Positions 21,201 to 31,398 of a stretch of 64,000 nucleotides of DNA are shown here, piece after piece. The stretch spans positions 682,001 to 746,000 of the forward strand of contig NC_072815.1 in assembly GCF_003013715.1 (NCBI RefSeq), given 5' to 3'. Every line of letters begins with the position of its first letter. Position 1 is the first letter of the stretch. Source of the DNA: Candidozyma auris. Its lineage: Eukaryota > Ascomycota > Pichiomycetes > Serinales > Metschnikowiaceae. The position numbers and the translations under genes were made by a program. Under the pieces are notes generated by a model. It did no database searches, was not told where the DNA came from, and saw only the letters and a list, made by a program, of their open reading frames with translations.

Positions 21201-21527
21201 TCGCGGAAAAGTGTGGTTTTCAATATTCTTATTCTTCTCATCGTTCGTCGTTGTTCCTTTCATAAAAAGTATGAGAAGCGTTTCAAGGATTGCTTTCATC
21301 GTAATGGGATCATCTTTGTCAATTGTGGCTGCTTTTAAAAGTGACCTCAATGCATACTCAACAACTATCTCTCTGTACTGTCTACTAAAGTTTTTTAATC
21401 CCAAAATCGCAGATCGCCTATCTGATGGTAGTTTTGAGTTTAATAAGCGATCACTGAGGATCAGAATTGCTTCTTCCAGGGTGACTTCGGCAGAGGGACT
21501 TTTGACAATTGCAGAAATGTACTCCAT
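18201..21527 (-). CDS. USO1: ER-Golgi vesicle tether Uso1 (p115 family)
   Basis: 1108-aa tethering factor for COPII vesicles. Residues 1-700 form the armadillo-like head, including the conserved D-P-N-L-D-P-P-M-R-V-T-F near its end. Residues about 710-1000 are heptad-rich coiled coil with abundant Lys, Glu and Leu. The C-terminus ends in the acidic D-V-S-S-D-E-E-C typical of p115/Uso1. S. cerevisiae Uso1 has 1790 aa because its coiled coil is far longer; this protein is nearer animal p115 (about 960). The ATG at 21527 begins the conserved head. The stop lies 95 bases from the ABZ1 start. Confidence 0.92.
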   Translation of the reverse strand: MEYISAIVKSPSAEVTLEEAILILSDRLLNSKLPSDRRSAILGLKNFSRQYREIVVEYALRSLLKAATIDKDDPITMKAILETLLILFMKGTTTNDEKNKNIENHTFPRSPNGKYVSPLSVLLEVDQFSLWIADETTSTPEYLACFIQCLQNHSNFQLKHYAIQLIEGLLITRPLKTKDLFTKITTSVSAIVSLLSDEHDQVKGEAIILLIALVRDSYDIQKLVAFENTFDTVFTILKEEGGLRGSVIVHDCLSLLHSLLAFNASNQRLFLESGCISKLSQLIEDLVGPSLDHTYENEAPSTELYWNPQRIKNMLLTLDLCNSFVEKDNQDSNYNQLTFFDSGVFLLLLRVAFANNMEGSIRSQALIVTGNLMAGNKVLQYEFSKIDVPWFDPSFPITSSQKPSIAAPVALVNWALSLNSVHSFDIRLSASTCFQCFVEDNHDLKIGFMEDQISSFIAEEHQQKADIITQTSPAANKGDPVYLTNLVSALVQRDEDMKLNPYKIWFAAYFMICLINDCHETRRIAQRLKVGNEAYGEDVMSFIEALAQNLVTVWESTDIRVPVAYISLLSFWLFEDGDATDNFLKDIQTVKSIISCVVKDSSDSNALATGMGFTLIGIAYEFSRCASPCPRKTFHEIIIKTIGIGNYALKVKKLYQQYFEENNGDIMSQSLTRDDFGLPKVYFIPLYQRLIKDNYYRIKQALLHDPNLDPPMRVTFELFEDLEIKYRDLKNLQQARESEYCEKVTNLKNEVLRIQRSCQNTERELEMKISEVEKLRNLVQQYENSTTIMKDDLENLDSKYASANKIALDATSKVGALQKELELMKRSKSELLLKYEDVSAKKVIAENGINKMNRELKELTRCLEDERTQLQELELKTKSDLISNQRKIKELEEEVQQLLYSHTVMNENYDKIRKELAEKMQFIETLQSDLKKSEFERNAKSEYAKNAVEKLKSAASVIQNLKMQIKMKDEVLKKAAEKLSAADENSEDSLNAIGFSLKATPTISQNPSEQFNNIGNDGEELHSKLRADYIRDSRSPLLHDEYMSAEQTAPARCLTSPDSGYLNMPDIRTLQSEFDELVLLWEQEVKKTKYYRERLKQHNIDVSSDEEC

Positions 21528-21899
21528 TCGATAGTTAGATCATCCCGTAGGTAACACGCGATATTCTTGCATATTTGGTGGATCGAGCGATATGCAGACT
21601 CAAAATGCCATAGCACCTACTTTACACGCGTGCCGAAAAGTTTCGAGGCTAGGTTTTTAAAGAGTCTCAGGGGTGAAATAATATACTCTATCATCAAGTA
21701 AAACAAGTTCTTCGGCTGATTAATAAACCTCTACTATCTAGGCTAGCCGAACTCAAATTTCTTCCTACATTTACTGACTCCGTAAAAGGTGTCCGTTACA
21801 TACGAAAAAATAAGAAAGGATCGCAACTTATTAGTTCTAGAAGAAAAGCAACTTCTGTAGGATCATCCCCACCTATATTTTCGTCATTAATTTCATGAA
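21528..21899. other. USO1 upstream region
   Basis: 372 bases between the ELP1 stop and the USO1 start. Nothing beyond a plain AT-rich promoter is visible. Confidence 0.5.
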
Positions 21900-24800
21900 C
21901 TAGTAGTTTAAAGACTTTATGACTGGAAATTGGACTATCATAGGACTGACCAACTCGGGAATAAGATAAACCTCTCCATTCTCACCGATCCTTTCCCTAT
22001 CTTTTTCCGAAAGAGTAAAAACCTCTTCGACCCTTTCCGCCAATTCCTCTGTCAATTTGTCCCAAGAAGTTCTTATTTGATATGCTTCTTCCCACATTTT
22101 TCTCCTCACAAGACCTTGAACCAAGTGAGTTGCGTCATCCACGGTGGAATTCAAGCGCTCAATCATTCTTCCAACAGATTGAATAAGATACTCCTCCTCG
22201 TAAACAGTTCCTTTTCTTCCTTTCGCGCGCTTCCGTTCCTCACGTCTCTTATTCTTCAGAGTCCGGCGCGATGCACCTGTTTTTGCTGTTCCCTCCGTCT
22301 TGCCCGTGTATTTTGTGAAAAAAGATGGTGTAGTAGACAATTCAGATTCTGCTATCGAAACGTCGTCAGGTGTTTCTATCTCTGTGTTAGTCAGGTCGTA
22401 AAATAATGTGGGGTCGAGCGCTTTTCTCTTGCGAATTTCTCGCAAACGACTAACTTGTGAAGCTAATTGGCTGGTACAATCCGCTAGTAACTCAATCATC
22501 ATACCGAATGACTCTCTTAGTTCCATATCAACAATGTTGTCATCTAATTTGGAAACCTTTGTCAAAAGTATCGCGGAGTCAAATTCGTAAGCTTTGCAAT
22601 AAAGCCTAATGGCCCTCAAGTCATCGTTTAGGAAACTTGATTCTATAATCGCAGAGTCACGATAATTATGACATTCCTCTAGTTGACGAGAGAGGGTTCT
22701 AGCAATTTCTTTTACCTTTTCGTCTTGATGAATTTCCTTGGCAAGTGACAATGCTTCTTTCCAGCACCTAGCGGCAATGTAATTTACTAGAGCCTCATGA
22801 TTAGCTCCAAGAGATTCAAATATTCTGCCTGCCTCCTCAAAATAAGATGTTTTCCCTAAATATTCGGCGTACAACATCAACACTTGATTTCTTCGATCGA
22901 ATTCGTGCTTGATTAAACGAAGAGCGGTCGCATATACGGAATGTTTTACAACGTAATCAATGAATTCCAGCTTAAACTCGTCGCCAAGTTCGTAAAGCCA
23001 CCGGAGAGCACTTTCACGCTTTCCAAGGTAATCGTCAATTATGAATCGTTTCTTAAATTCCAGCTCGCCGTGTAATCTTTGGAGGAAAGGCAAATACTCT
23101 TTGGGATCCATTTGCGACCTTTGAGCAACGCATAGAGCTAATTTTGGATCAAACAAGCCTAAAGCCCTTTTGTAAAGATGACTTGCGTCCTGTAAATAGC
23201 AGAGGTGAGTTATTGCTTCATCCTTGGACAGCTCATCCGCAATCGCCGCAATAAGCTGAAGAGCGCCATCATCATTTGGAGGCTTCTGGCAAGCGAATGC
23301 TGTAATTTGCACTTGCAAATACATCCCTCCGTATTTATCTTGTGCAAGCTCTTCAAGCATAAGATTGCAAATTCTGTTCACCTTACTTGCTTTCTTTTTC
23401 TCATTGCTCGTAGGGCATTGAGGTGCCGTTGTGTGGCCATGGTCACCACGCGATTGTAAAGTTTCTGAATATTTATCTCTAGTCACGTCACCTTCATGAA
23501 GATTTGAAACAAACAAGTCTAAGTAATCAACTCGTTTAATTTGTTCGATGAAATGAGCTATATTATTTTCAAATCGCTCGACATCGTAGTCGTACAAAAT
23601 ATCGAGGTCTATTCTATGTGCGCGGCATGCAATGTACGCATCATAGTAACGCAACTCCTTGATAAATGATCGCACTGCTGTCAAGACCATAATTCGAGGA
23701 TAAATTGTTTCAAGATTACCACGTGGAGCTTGTAATATCACAGCGTACTTTGTCGGGACCACGGTCACTAATAACGCCCCTCGTTCTATCGGTCTCGTTC
23801 TCTCGTCGTCAATAGAAGTAAATCCAATGTAAGATAAATCTGCATGATCCATTGTCGAAAGATGAATGAAATGTAACTTTGATTGTGCTGAGGTAATGCA
23901 AAGAAACTGGTCCGTTAACTTGAATGATGTTATACTACTCGCAATAAGCCTAGGTCCACCAAAAATTTTTCCGCTCTCGCTAAGGCCAACGACAATCCTC
24001 CCACCATCTCTTGTAACAATGGCTTCCACTTGAGAGCAGAACTGGGGAAACGAGCATAGCTCTTTTAGATCTCCCCCCTCATCAACCTCCAAAACGCGTC
24101 CATCTATCAACTCGACCACTGCAATTTTCTCATCTACCAGAGGCTTGAGGATCGCCCCTTTGAGAGGAAGCCTTATCTCGGAACGAAGCTCACCTGTCGG
24201 GAGACTAAAGATATGGATCAACGAGAATGAGTGACCATCGGAAAGCACAAAAAGATTACACAGATTTGTGAGACAAACTTGCTTTGGAGAAACAGCACAT
24301 TTAATGAAATTTGTCGAAAGCTTTAATTGCTTGAGCAGCTGTACGCTATCATCTTCGAAGTGAATATTTGTGTTCAAGTAGAATTCCAACCTGCTGGTTA
24401 ACGTAACGAGCATTTTTTGTGTGTCACTGAATGCAAATGATCTCACGGGATCTTTATGATTCAACTCCAACAAACATAACGGAGGGGGAACATTGCTGAT
24501 ACCTAGAGGAGTCATGTTGACACGATGTCCATCAGTTACACAGACAATACCGCCATCGAATCCTTTTACTGATGGACCACTATTCACAGTAATTCCAAGT
24601 GTGATAACTTTTACTGTATTGGGAGCCGTAATCGTCATGATCGTTAGTGGCTTATCTGGATGAAATGTAAGAGATGACGGGCCGTCGCCTTCTATAAAGC
24701 ATTCTTGCTTAAGATACCAGTGATAATTTTTAGTCGTCCAAAATTGAACTCGATCATGTAAGACCAAAGCTAGAACTTCCCCATTACATGACCACGCAAT

Positions 24801-25793
24801 CTGCTTTACAATTTCGCTTTCTCGCTCAAATTCGCCATGCCTCAACCCATTTCTCTCAAAAAATATTACCTTTGAGAGCTTTTCATCTTCTTGATCATAC
24901 TCTCGTATGGATGATACAGAAGCCGTGAGCAAAGTGGACAGAGATCTCCAATGAATGTCACAATCAAGGCCATCTACAGCTTCTGAGACGGCTTCAAGTT
25001 CTCCAAACCTGCTGTAAAAACGAATGGCACGCCTCGATGAACAATCCCTCTCACTGAGTCGAGATGAAACGGCGAACACTTCGCAGTCGTCTCTCCATGC
25101 AATCCGGACTGAATTGTCGTCATATAGAGATAACCTTCCGCTCTCCTCTTCTTTAACCGTAGGATCATGTAAAATAGAAGATTCAATCAGATCAAGACCG
25201 GCATGTTTGAGTGTTTCCCGTTCCCTTTCTAAAGCCTTGAATCCCTTCCCCCGAAACTGGGTCTCCTTGCGGCCCCAGCCCACAGACACATTGGTGCCAG
25301 CGACTTTTGAAGTATCCTCTTCAGATAATTGAGTATCGAAAATCGGTTCAAATGATCTTGAAACAAGATGCATTTTCAAGGAACTAGAGATAATAACAAG
25401 AATCTCTCCGTCGGGAGACCATTGCGCTGCCGAGATGTTAGCATCTATCAGTCCTGCAATTTCAACGGAAAATCCGTCGCTTGCTTCGAAATCCGGTTTT
25501 CCCATGACAACATCACCATTGCTCAAGATGAAAACCATAGCGTCGCTGTCCTCGAAGTGTCTGAATGAAATTAAGTCTGACCCAGGACAGGGGCTTTCGA
25601 AGTAACAAAGAATTTGATGATCTCCATTCTTGCCCAATCTTTGGACTTCAAACACATCCCGGGCATCATCTGCCATGATACATATCATTGAGTCATGGAC
25701 AGCGTCGAATGTGCACTCGATCAATGTGAGATCGGGGAATGCTTGAGACTGAAGGTTAAGAATGCCCTCATTCAATATCGTCAAATCCTTCAT
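21900..25793 (-). CDS. IKI3: Elongator subunit Elp1 (Iki3)
   Basis: 1297-aa scaffold of the Elongator complex, which installs the 5-carboxymethyl group on wobble uridine of tRNAs. The N-terminal 700 residues form WD40-type propellers (W-S-P-D-G-E at about 129, W-S-C-N-G-E further on). The C-terminal part is TPR/helical and carries the dimerising region. Near residue 1180 lies the very basic tRNA-binding segment K-N-K-R-R-E-E-R-K-R-A-K-G-R-K-G-T, directly before Y-E-E-E-Y-L-I-Q-S-V-G-R, a block closely shared with the S. cerevisiae protein (1349 aa). Start ATG at 25793. It diverges from VPH1. Confidence 0.96.
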   Translation of the reverse strand: MKDLTILNEGILNLQSQAFPDLTLIECTFDAVHDSMICIMADDARDVFEVQRLGKNGDHQILCYFESPCPGSDLISFRHFEDSDAMVFILSNGDVVMGKPDFEASDGFSVEIAGLIDANISAAQWSPDGEILVIISSSLKMHLVSRSFEPIFDTQLSEEDTSKVAGTNVSVGWGRKETQFRGKGFKALERERETLKHAGLDLIESSILHDPTVKEEESGRLSLYDDNSVRIAWRDDCEVFAVSSRLSERDCSSRRAIRFYSRFGELEAVSEAVDGLDCDIHWRSLSTLLTASVSSIREYDQEDEKLSKVIFFERNGLRHGEFERESEIVKQIAWSCNGEVLALVLHDRVQFWTTKNYHWYLKQECFIEGDGPSSLTFHPDKPLTIMTITAPNTVKVITLGITVNSGPSVKGFDGGIVCVTDGHRVNMTPLGISNVPPPLCLLELNHKDPVRSFAFSDTQKMLVTLTSRLEFYLNTNIHFEDDSVQLLKQLKLSTNFIKCAVSPKQVCLTNLCNLFVLSDGHSFSLIHIFSLPTGELRSEIRLPLKGAILKPLVDEKIAVVELIDGRVLEVDEGGDLKELCSFPQFCSQVEAIVTRDGGRIVVGLSESGKIFGGPRLIASSITSFKLTDQFLCITSAQSKLHFIHLSTMDHADLSYIGFTSIDDERTRPIERGALLVTVVPTKYAVILQAPRGNLETIYPRIMVLTAVRSFIKELRYYDAYIACRAHRIDLDILYDYDVERFENNIAHFIEQIKRVDYLDLFVSNLHEGDVTRDKYSETLQSRGDHGHTTAPQCPTSNEKKKASKVNRICNLMLEELAQDKYGGMYLQVQITAFACQKPPNDDGALQLIAAIADELSKDEAITHLCYLQDASHLYKRALGLFDPKLALCVAQRSQMDPKEYLPFLQRLHGELEFKKRFIIDDYLGKRESALRWLYELGDEFKLEFIDYVVKHSVYATALRLIKHEFDRRNQVLMLYAEYLGKTSYFEEAGRIFESLGANHEALVNYIAARCWKEALSLAKEIHQDEKVKEIARTLSRQLEECHNYRDSAIIESSFLNDDLRAIRLYCKAYEFDSAILLTKVSKLDDNIVDMELRESFGMMIELLADCTSQLASQVSRLREIRKRKALDPTLFYDLTNTEIETPDDVSIAESELSTTPSFFTKYTGKTEGTAKTGASRRTLKNKRREERKRAKGRKGTVYEEEYLIQSVGRMIERLNSTVDDATHLVQGLVRRKMWEEAYQIRTSWDKLTEELAERVEEVFTLSEKDRERIGENGEVYLIPELVSPMIVQFPVIKSLNY

Positions 25794-26355
25794 TTGTTAA
25801 CAAGATTTAACAATGCTTGGTAGTATTTATTCGAGATCGAGAATATCAGGACAAAACGCTTCAGATGACTGTTTGACTGTAATGTCGAGTCTCAGATGTG
25901 GTTTTTTTTAACGAAATCTTCTCTGAGAGACCTCATCACATCTTCGCGCACTGCAGATGATAAACAGTAGAAGACGATAGGCGAGACAGGTTTATTGAAT
26001 TGAAGCAGAATTATCGACAGAAACTCAAATACATCCATCTGAGAGATTCAACGTCTACCGTCGCTTACATTCCGTGCCTTGTGATTTGTATAATTTTGAT
26101 ATGAATGTATGTTGTGGAATATACTACGAGCATCTGAAAGTAGTAAATTGAGGAGCTCTATCGTTGCCATGAATTGGTGGGCATACGTTACAGACTATCC
26201 TTGATCAGCAATTGAACGAATTGACTATCTGTTGAACTAATCGCTAATCAGCGCAGCTTTACGGAAGCTCCAAAATGGTGGGTAGTGCGCAATACCAGGT
26301 GCCGGCAAGTAAATTCGCACGTTCAAGATTAACAAGTATACTACCTAATTCAGCA
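25794..26355. other. Divergent promoter region ELP1 / VPH1
   Basis: 562 bases shared by two genes read outwards. An in-frame ATG at 26275 could extend the first VPH1 exon by 27 codons. No RNA gene or repeat seen. Confidence 0.6.
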
Positions 26356-28841
26356 ATGACTGAATCGAAAGACGTTAAAGAGGAAGCGATGTTTCGTATG
26401 TATACAATTGATTGACGTGGGAATTCCACTAACAACAAGGCTCCGCGAAGATGTCTCTTGTTGAGATATATGTGCCCTCTGAAGAAGCTAGGCACATACT
26501 TCATGAAATTGGAATTTTAGGGGTCATGCAATTTAGAGACTTAAATAAGGGCATCAATGACTTTCAAAGATCATTTGTCCAAGAACTTAGAGTGCTCGAT
26601 AACATAGAAAGACAGTACTGGTTCTTGAAGTCTCAATTAGACAAGAAATCTATTGAGATTGTAAGCTATCCGTATGATGTGCTCGATATTCAAATGTCAG
26701 ACATAGAGGTCTTTTCAGAAAATGCTGCATTACTAGAGAATAGGGTCTCACAAATGAGTGATGCTTTTGAAGCTCTTCAAAAGAAAAGGATGGAGTTAAT
26801 TCAATGTCGGTACACTATCGAGACTGTTAAGAACTTTTTCACCGGGAATGACCCGCATGGCTTATCATTGATGCCACTTTCTGAGGATTCTGCGGGGTTA
26901 CACTCTCAGTTCATCTCGGGTGTGATTGATCGTGATAAGGTTGGCGTCTTTCAGCAAATTCTTTGGAGAGTTTTAAGAGGAAACATGTATTACTACACCG
27001 AGGAGATTCAGGAGCCCATCTACGATCCAAAAAAAGGAGAAGATATTTTCAAAAGTACTTTCGTGATTTTTTCCCATGGAACTCTCATTCGTAAAAGGAT
27101 TATCAAGATAGCGGAATCCTTGAATGCTAACATCTATGAAATTGAGCTAAACGCGGAACAGAGATTACGCCAACTCAGGGAATTGGATGACGACCTCAGT
27201 GATCTTAAGCTTGTCTTACAAGAGACTGATAGTGCCCTTTGCTCGGAACTAATTGCTGTGTCTCGTGATCTTGCCAGATGGTGGGAAGTTATCGCGAGGG
27301 AGAAACGTGTATATCAAATCATGAACCTTTGTGACTATGACGGTCTGAGGAAGACTATCATCGCTGAGGGCTGGGTTCCCAATGATGAAATACCTAAGCT
27401 CACTGAAACAGTCAGATCTCTGAGCTCCTCAGATGCTGTTCCAACTATTATCAACGTTTTGGAAACCTCAAAAACGCCCCCCACGTACCATCGTACAAAC
27501 AAGTTTAGCGTCGCTTTTCAAAGCATTTGTGATACCTATGGTGTTGCATCTTATCAAGAAATCAACCCAGGCTTGCCGACAATTATCACATTTCCGTTCA
27601 TGTTCGCGATTATGTTTGGAGACTTGGGTCATGGGTTCCTTATGTTTTTGGCCGCTGCAGTTTTGGTCTTCAAGGAAGAGAAAATTAAGTCTCTTAAGAG
27701 GGATGAAATATTTGATATGGCCTTTTCGGGGCGCTATATCCTACTTTTGATGGGCTTCTTTTCGATGTATACTGGTTTGATGTATAATGACATCTTTTCA
27801 AAATCGCTCACTTTGTTCAAATCCGGTTGGCAATGGCCCTCGTATTGGGAAGATGGGCAACTCGTGTTCGCGAAGCAAATTGGTGTTTATCCTTTTGGCT
27901 TGGATTGGGCATGGCATGGCTCCGAAAATGCTCTTTTGTTCTCCAATTCTTACAAGATGAAGCTCTCAGTGCTCATGGGATACTTACACATGACATTTTC
28001 ATATTTCTTCTCATTACTGAATGCGATTTACTTTGGAGAAGTGATTGATATCGTGGGTAATTTCATTCCAGGATTGTTGTTCATGCAAAGTATTTTTGGC
28101 TACTTGTCTTTGTGCATAGTTTACAAATGGTCTGTTGACTGGTTAGCGATAAAACAGCAGCCGCCAGGATTACTAAACATGTTGATCATGATGTTTCTTT
28201 CACCGGGCTCGGTTGTTGAGCCTCTCTACAGTCATCAAAGTGGTGTTCAAATAACCCTTTTGGCAATTGCATTGGTATGTGTGCCGTGGCTAGTGCTTGT
28301 GAAACCTCTCTACTTGAGACATAGAATTAGGCAAAAAGAGAAGAGTGCCATTTATGAAAGCTTAGTTTCACGGGAAACTGAGCACGAATCGCATCAAGCT
28401 GTACTGAGCTCAAGGACCGCTACGCATGGTACGTCAACTGAAGATGATGAAGACAGTGATGAAAGTGAGACCTTTGGTGACATCATGATTCATCAAGTCA
28501 TCCACACAATTGAATTTTGTTTGAATTGTGTTTCACACACCGCATCTTACTTGAGACTTTGGGCCCTTTCTCTCGCACATGCTCAATTATCCACAGTATT
28601 ATGGACTATGACGCTTGAAAATGCATTTGGAATGACGGGAATCGTCGGTGTTTTCTTGACAGTGTTTCTCTTTGGTATGTGGTTTTGTCTTACTGTTGTC
28701 ATTTTGGTCATCATGGAGGGTACATCGGCAATGCTTCATTCCTTGAGATTACATTGGGTTGAATCTATGTCAAAGTTCTTTATTGGCGAGGGAACCTTGT
28801 ATCAACCCTTTAACTTCAAGGACCTCAATTATCGTTTTTGA
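26356..28841 (+). CDS. VPH1: V-ATPase subunit a (Vph1/Stv1), spliced
   Basis: Coding segments are 26356-26395 and 26440-28841, joined across a 44-nt intron to give 813 aa. Splicing restores the family N-terminus: E-E-A-M-F-R-S-A-K-M-S-L-V, where orthologues have E-E-A-x-F-R-S-A-x-M. A cytosolic coiled-coil half follows, then an eight-helix membrane half with the essential arginine in L-R-L-W-A-L-S-L-A-H-A-Q-L. The subunit carries protons through the V0 sector into vacuole or Golgi. S. cerevisiae Vph1 is 840 aa; only one paralogue is seen here. CTG codon 27345-27347 sits where orthologues have Ser before R-K. An upstream in-frame ATG at 26275 is possible but less family-like. Confidence 0.95.
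26396..26439 (+). other. VPH1 intron (44 nt)
   Basis: Donor GTATGT at 26396, branch site CACTAAC at 26427-26433, acceptor AAG at 26437-26439, six bases after the branch motif. The downstream frame alone starts at ATG 26451, inside the conserved domain, and lacks the F-R-S-A motif that the splice creates across a phase-1 junction. Confidence 0.9.
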
Positions 28842-29283
28842 TTAATCATTCACTGATGGGCCGTCGAACCCACGTGAATTAAGAGAAAATGAACCGCCTG
28901 TCCTAAGAAAACGCATTTGCTGTAAGTTGGGCAAGTTGGAGACATATAACGGTTACTACTGATCTACTTCAATAGAAATGACTAGATTTTCCTGTTGCAA
29001 GAGGACAATCTATGTGCAAGTAGCTCATGCTTATAGCCAAAAGACCTAGGGGTTAAGAAGAAGAAAGTAATCTTCTGCATCGTAGGATTCCGAGGAAATC
29101 ACCATTTAAGAGATAGTCCTGCTCGCGTCTAGCTATTGAGTATTCGTCAAATTTTCACTAAACCTGTACATCTAAAAGCTCATGCACAAAACTCATCGCA
29201 TCGAGGGACGTAGAGATCAGTTAGGTTAGCGCGTTAATTCTGACTGAAATTGAGGCATTGTTCAATTACGCTATTCGATAAAT
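28842..29283. other. RIX1 upstream region
   Basis: 442 bases between VPH1 and RIX1 in tandem. Apart from the PAC-type box and an AAATTTTC word around 29149-29156 (partial RRPE), nothing is seen. Confidence 0.5.
29192..29199. promoter_or_regulatory. PAC box (CTCATCGC)
   Basis: Exact reverse complement of GCGATGAG, the PAC element of ribosome-biogenesis promoters, 85 bases before the RIX1 ATG. The match to the gene's function supports it. Confidence 0.6.
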
Positions 29284-31260
29284 ATGAACAATTTCGAATG
29301 GCTTCTAAATATTAGAGAAGAAAACCTTGCCAAATGTTCTTTTGCTACGGAGCTAAAGCTTCTTGAATCTGTTTTAAACAGTCAGGCTGTATCAACGAAG
29401 GAAAGAACCTCTCTCTTGAGCAAAGCAACCCATCTTACCAAAAGTCACTCCAACTATGAAGTCTGGTGTGGCTTAAATCTTATCAGGGTCTTAATAAAAG
29501 ATGAAGAGTTTTGCCTTTTCGTCGCGTCGAAAATACTAGACGCACTAATGGGGATCACAGACTCCAGGAAGGTGCGAGAAGTGAAGATATTGAGGCCAGT
29601 TTTGAGGTGCTTCCTTGAAGCCTCGAAGATAATTAGGAAACACTCATCATTGACACGTGAAATTTTGACACCGAAGTTGTCTCTATTTTATAGTACATGC
29701 GTGAAAAATTTCGATGTTGATCCCCTCGCTGTGTCTGAAGTCATAAGAAATCTTCTTGCATACCATCCAACAACTGCTAGACCATATTTGAAAAGACTTC
29801 TCGTGCAGTATGCTGATACAATTGCAGACATGACGTATTGGCCGGAAAGCCCCAGATGTTGTTACAATCTATACGGCCTCACGTCCTCATTACTCATGGC
29901 TGAGAAGGAAACACCCATTGATAAGTGGCGAGACTCCTTCGAAAGAACTTTGAGAGAAGCGGTAAATACATTTGCAGTGTTTGATAATTTCATTGATATC
30001 ATGTCTGATGACGTTCTGAAGAAACTTATAGAGCACTACAGAGCGGTAAAAATTGAGCCCTTGTTTCCTCCTCTTAAGGTGAATGTTAACTCCATGAACT
30101 CCATAATGCAGATAGCAGATAGGCTCAAGCGATTGTTTGATATCCTTCAGTCTTACTTATACTGCTCTACTGGAGACGCCATACAGATACCAGTGGGACG
30201 ATTTTTTAACTTTCTCGAAATGGTCTGTTCCGCTCTGAGTGATGTCTTAAGTTTCAAACCACACGTGAGAGATACCAGCCTTCAAAACTCCATAGACTTT
30301 GTCTTATTGAGGTCTCAATATTTCGCTTATCGATTACTCGCAGCGTCAGTATACAGCTTGAGGGGACTTGCTGCGCCGTATTGTCGACGTTTGCTCGACA
30401 TGTTTAACACACATGCTCGCCGACACTTGAAATCATGTAAAGCACGGAATGATGATTATGCAAACTCGATACTTTCTGCTTCGGCAACCATGATCACGTT
30501 GTCAGGCTACATCTGGCAGGACATCGACGTTGCTCACTTGACTTCACTTGCAAATAAAATCATCATGTCTGATTCTCGAACTCCGTCTGGTGCATCGAGT
30601 CCAACGCATTCTGACTCACGCAACAGTGAAGCTTATACATTTGTCTCTTCAAAAAGAGTCGTTCAGTCTTCAATCGCAACTTCGTTCCTCAAGTCTGCCA
30701 CACGTCATAGAGCTTTGTCTCAGGGACTCTTTAGTTCTGGAGTTCGTCACATGCTACAACGGCTCATAATTCAAAAAGACTTTGATGATATCACATTCGT
30801 TGATGGAGCTGAGCATGATCTTGTATCCATGATGACCTCAAAGGCTCATCTGGATATCCCTATCGCAATGTTACTGCTGATGATGTCGAGGAATGAAATA
30901 TTGAATCTTCTCCTTAACCCAAAAGTTCCGATCACAATTCCTCGTGATAAGATTCCGACTCACGACTCTCTCGTCAGGAAGAATTTTGATGAGAAAAGAA
31001 AAATGCTCGATGATGTGCACCCAAAAACAGACTTTTCGAAAAAGCTTAAACTAGACCCAGTTGCGTATGAAAGTCAGAGGTTTGAAAGTGTTCTGATCAG
31101 CTCGATGCAGCTGTCGCTTGATATCAGGTACCCCTCAAAATGCTCAACTGATGACATCCCTATGGCTAGTGAGTCACCAAACTCTAATGAAACACTGGAT
31201 GATGAAGAGGCTGAAATTGAAGTTCCAGAGCTTGACATGAGCGAGGACTCCGACAATTGA
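29284..31260 (+). CDS. RIX1: 60S pre-ribosome factor Rix1
   Basis: 658-aa helical-repeat protein of the Rix1-Ipi1-Ipi3 complex, which helps Rea1 dock on the pre-60S particle and is needed for ITS2 processing. The N-terminal 200 residues match the Rix1 N domain in order (L-L-S-K-A-T-H-L, Y-E-V-W-C-G-L-N-L-I-R-V-L-I, then a cluster around E-V-I-R-N-L-L). The protein ends in an acidic tail, E-E-A-E-I-E-V-P-E-L-D-M-S-E-D-S-D, usual for the family. S. cerevisiae Rix1 is 763 aa. APC5 follows 138 bases downstream on the same strand. Confidence 0.85.
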   Translation: MNNFEWLLNIREENLAKCSFATELKLLESVLNSQAVSTKERTSLLSKATHLTKSHSNYEVWCGLNLIRVLIKDEEFCLFVASKILDALMGITDSRKVREVKILRPVLRCFLEASKIIRKHSSLTREILTPKLSLFYSTCVKNFDVDPLAVSEVIRNLLAYHPTTARPYLKRLLVQYADTIADMTYWPESPRCCYNLYGLTSSLLMAEKETPIDKWRDSFERTLREAVNTFAVFDNFIDIMSDDVLKKLIEHYRAVKIEPLFPPLKVNVNSMNSIMQIADRLKRLFDILQSYLYCSTGDAIQIPVGRFFNFLEMVCSALSDVLSFKPHVRDTSLQNSIDFVLLRSQYFAYRLLAASVYSLRGLAAPYCRRLLDMFNTHARRHLKSCKARNDDYANSILSASATMITLSGYIWQDIDVAHLTSLANKIIMSDSRTPSGASSPTHSDSRNSEAYTFVSSKRVVQSSIATSFLKSATRHRALSQGLFSSGVRHMLQRLIIQKDFDDITFVDGAEHDLVSMMTSKAHLDIPIAMLLLMMSRNEILNLLLNPKVPITIPRDKIPTHDSLVRKNFDEKRKMLDDVHPKTDFSKKLKLDPVAYESQRFESVLISSMQLSLDIRYPSKCSTDDIPMASESPNSNETLDDEEAEIEVPELDMSEDSDN

Positions 31261-31398
31261 TCTAGATCGAAACTGTGAAGATATCGCATGATTGAGATGC
31301 AGGTTTATGATGTGATTTGACTCGCGCATACTGGTTCATTGATCATTCAAACTTCATGATAGAAAAATAAATGATTGAGATCAAGTTCAATATCAACT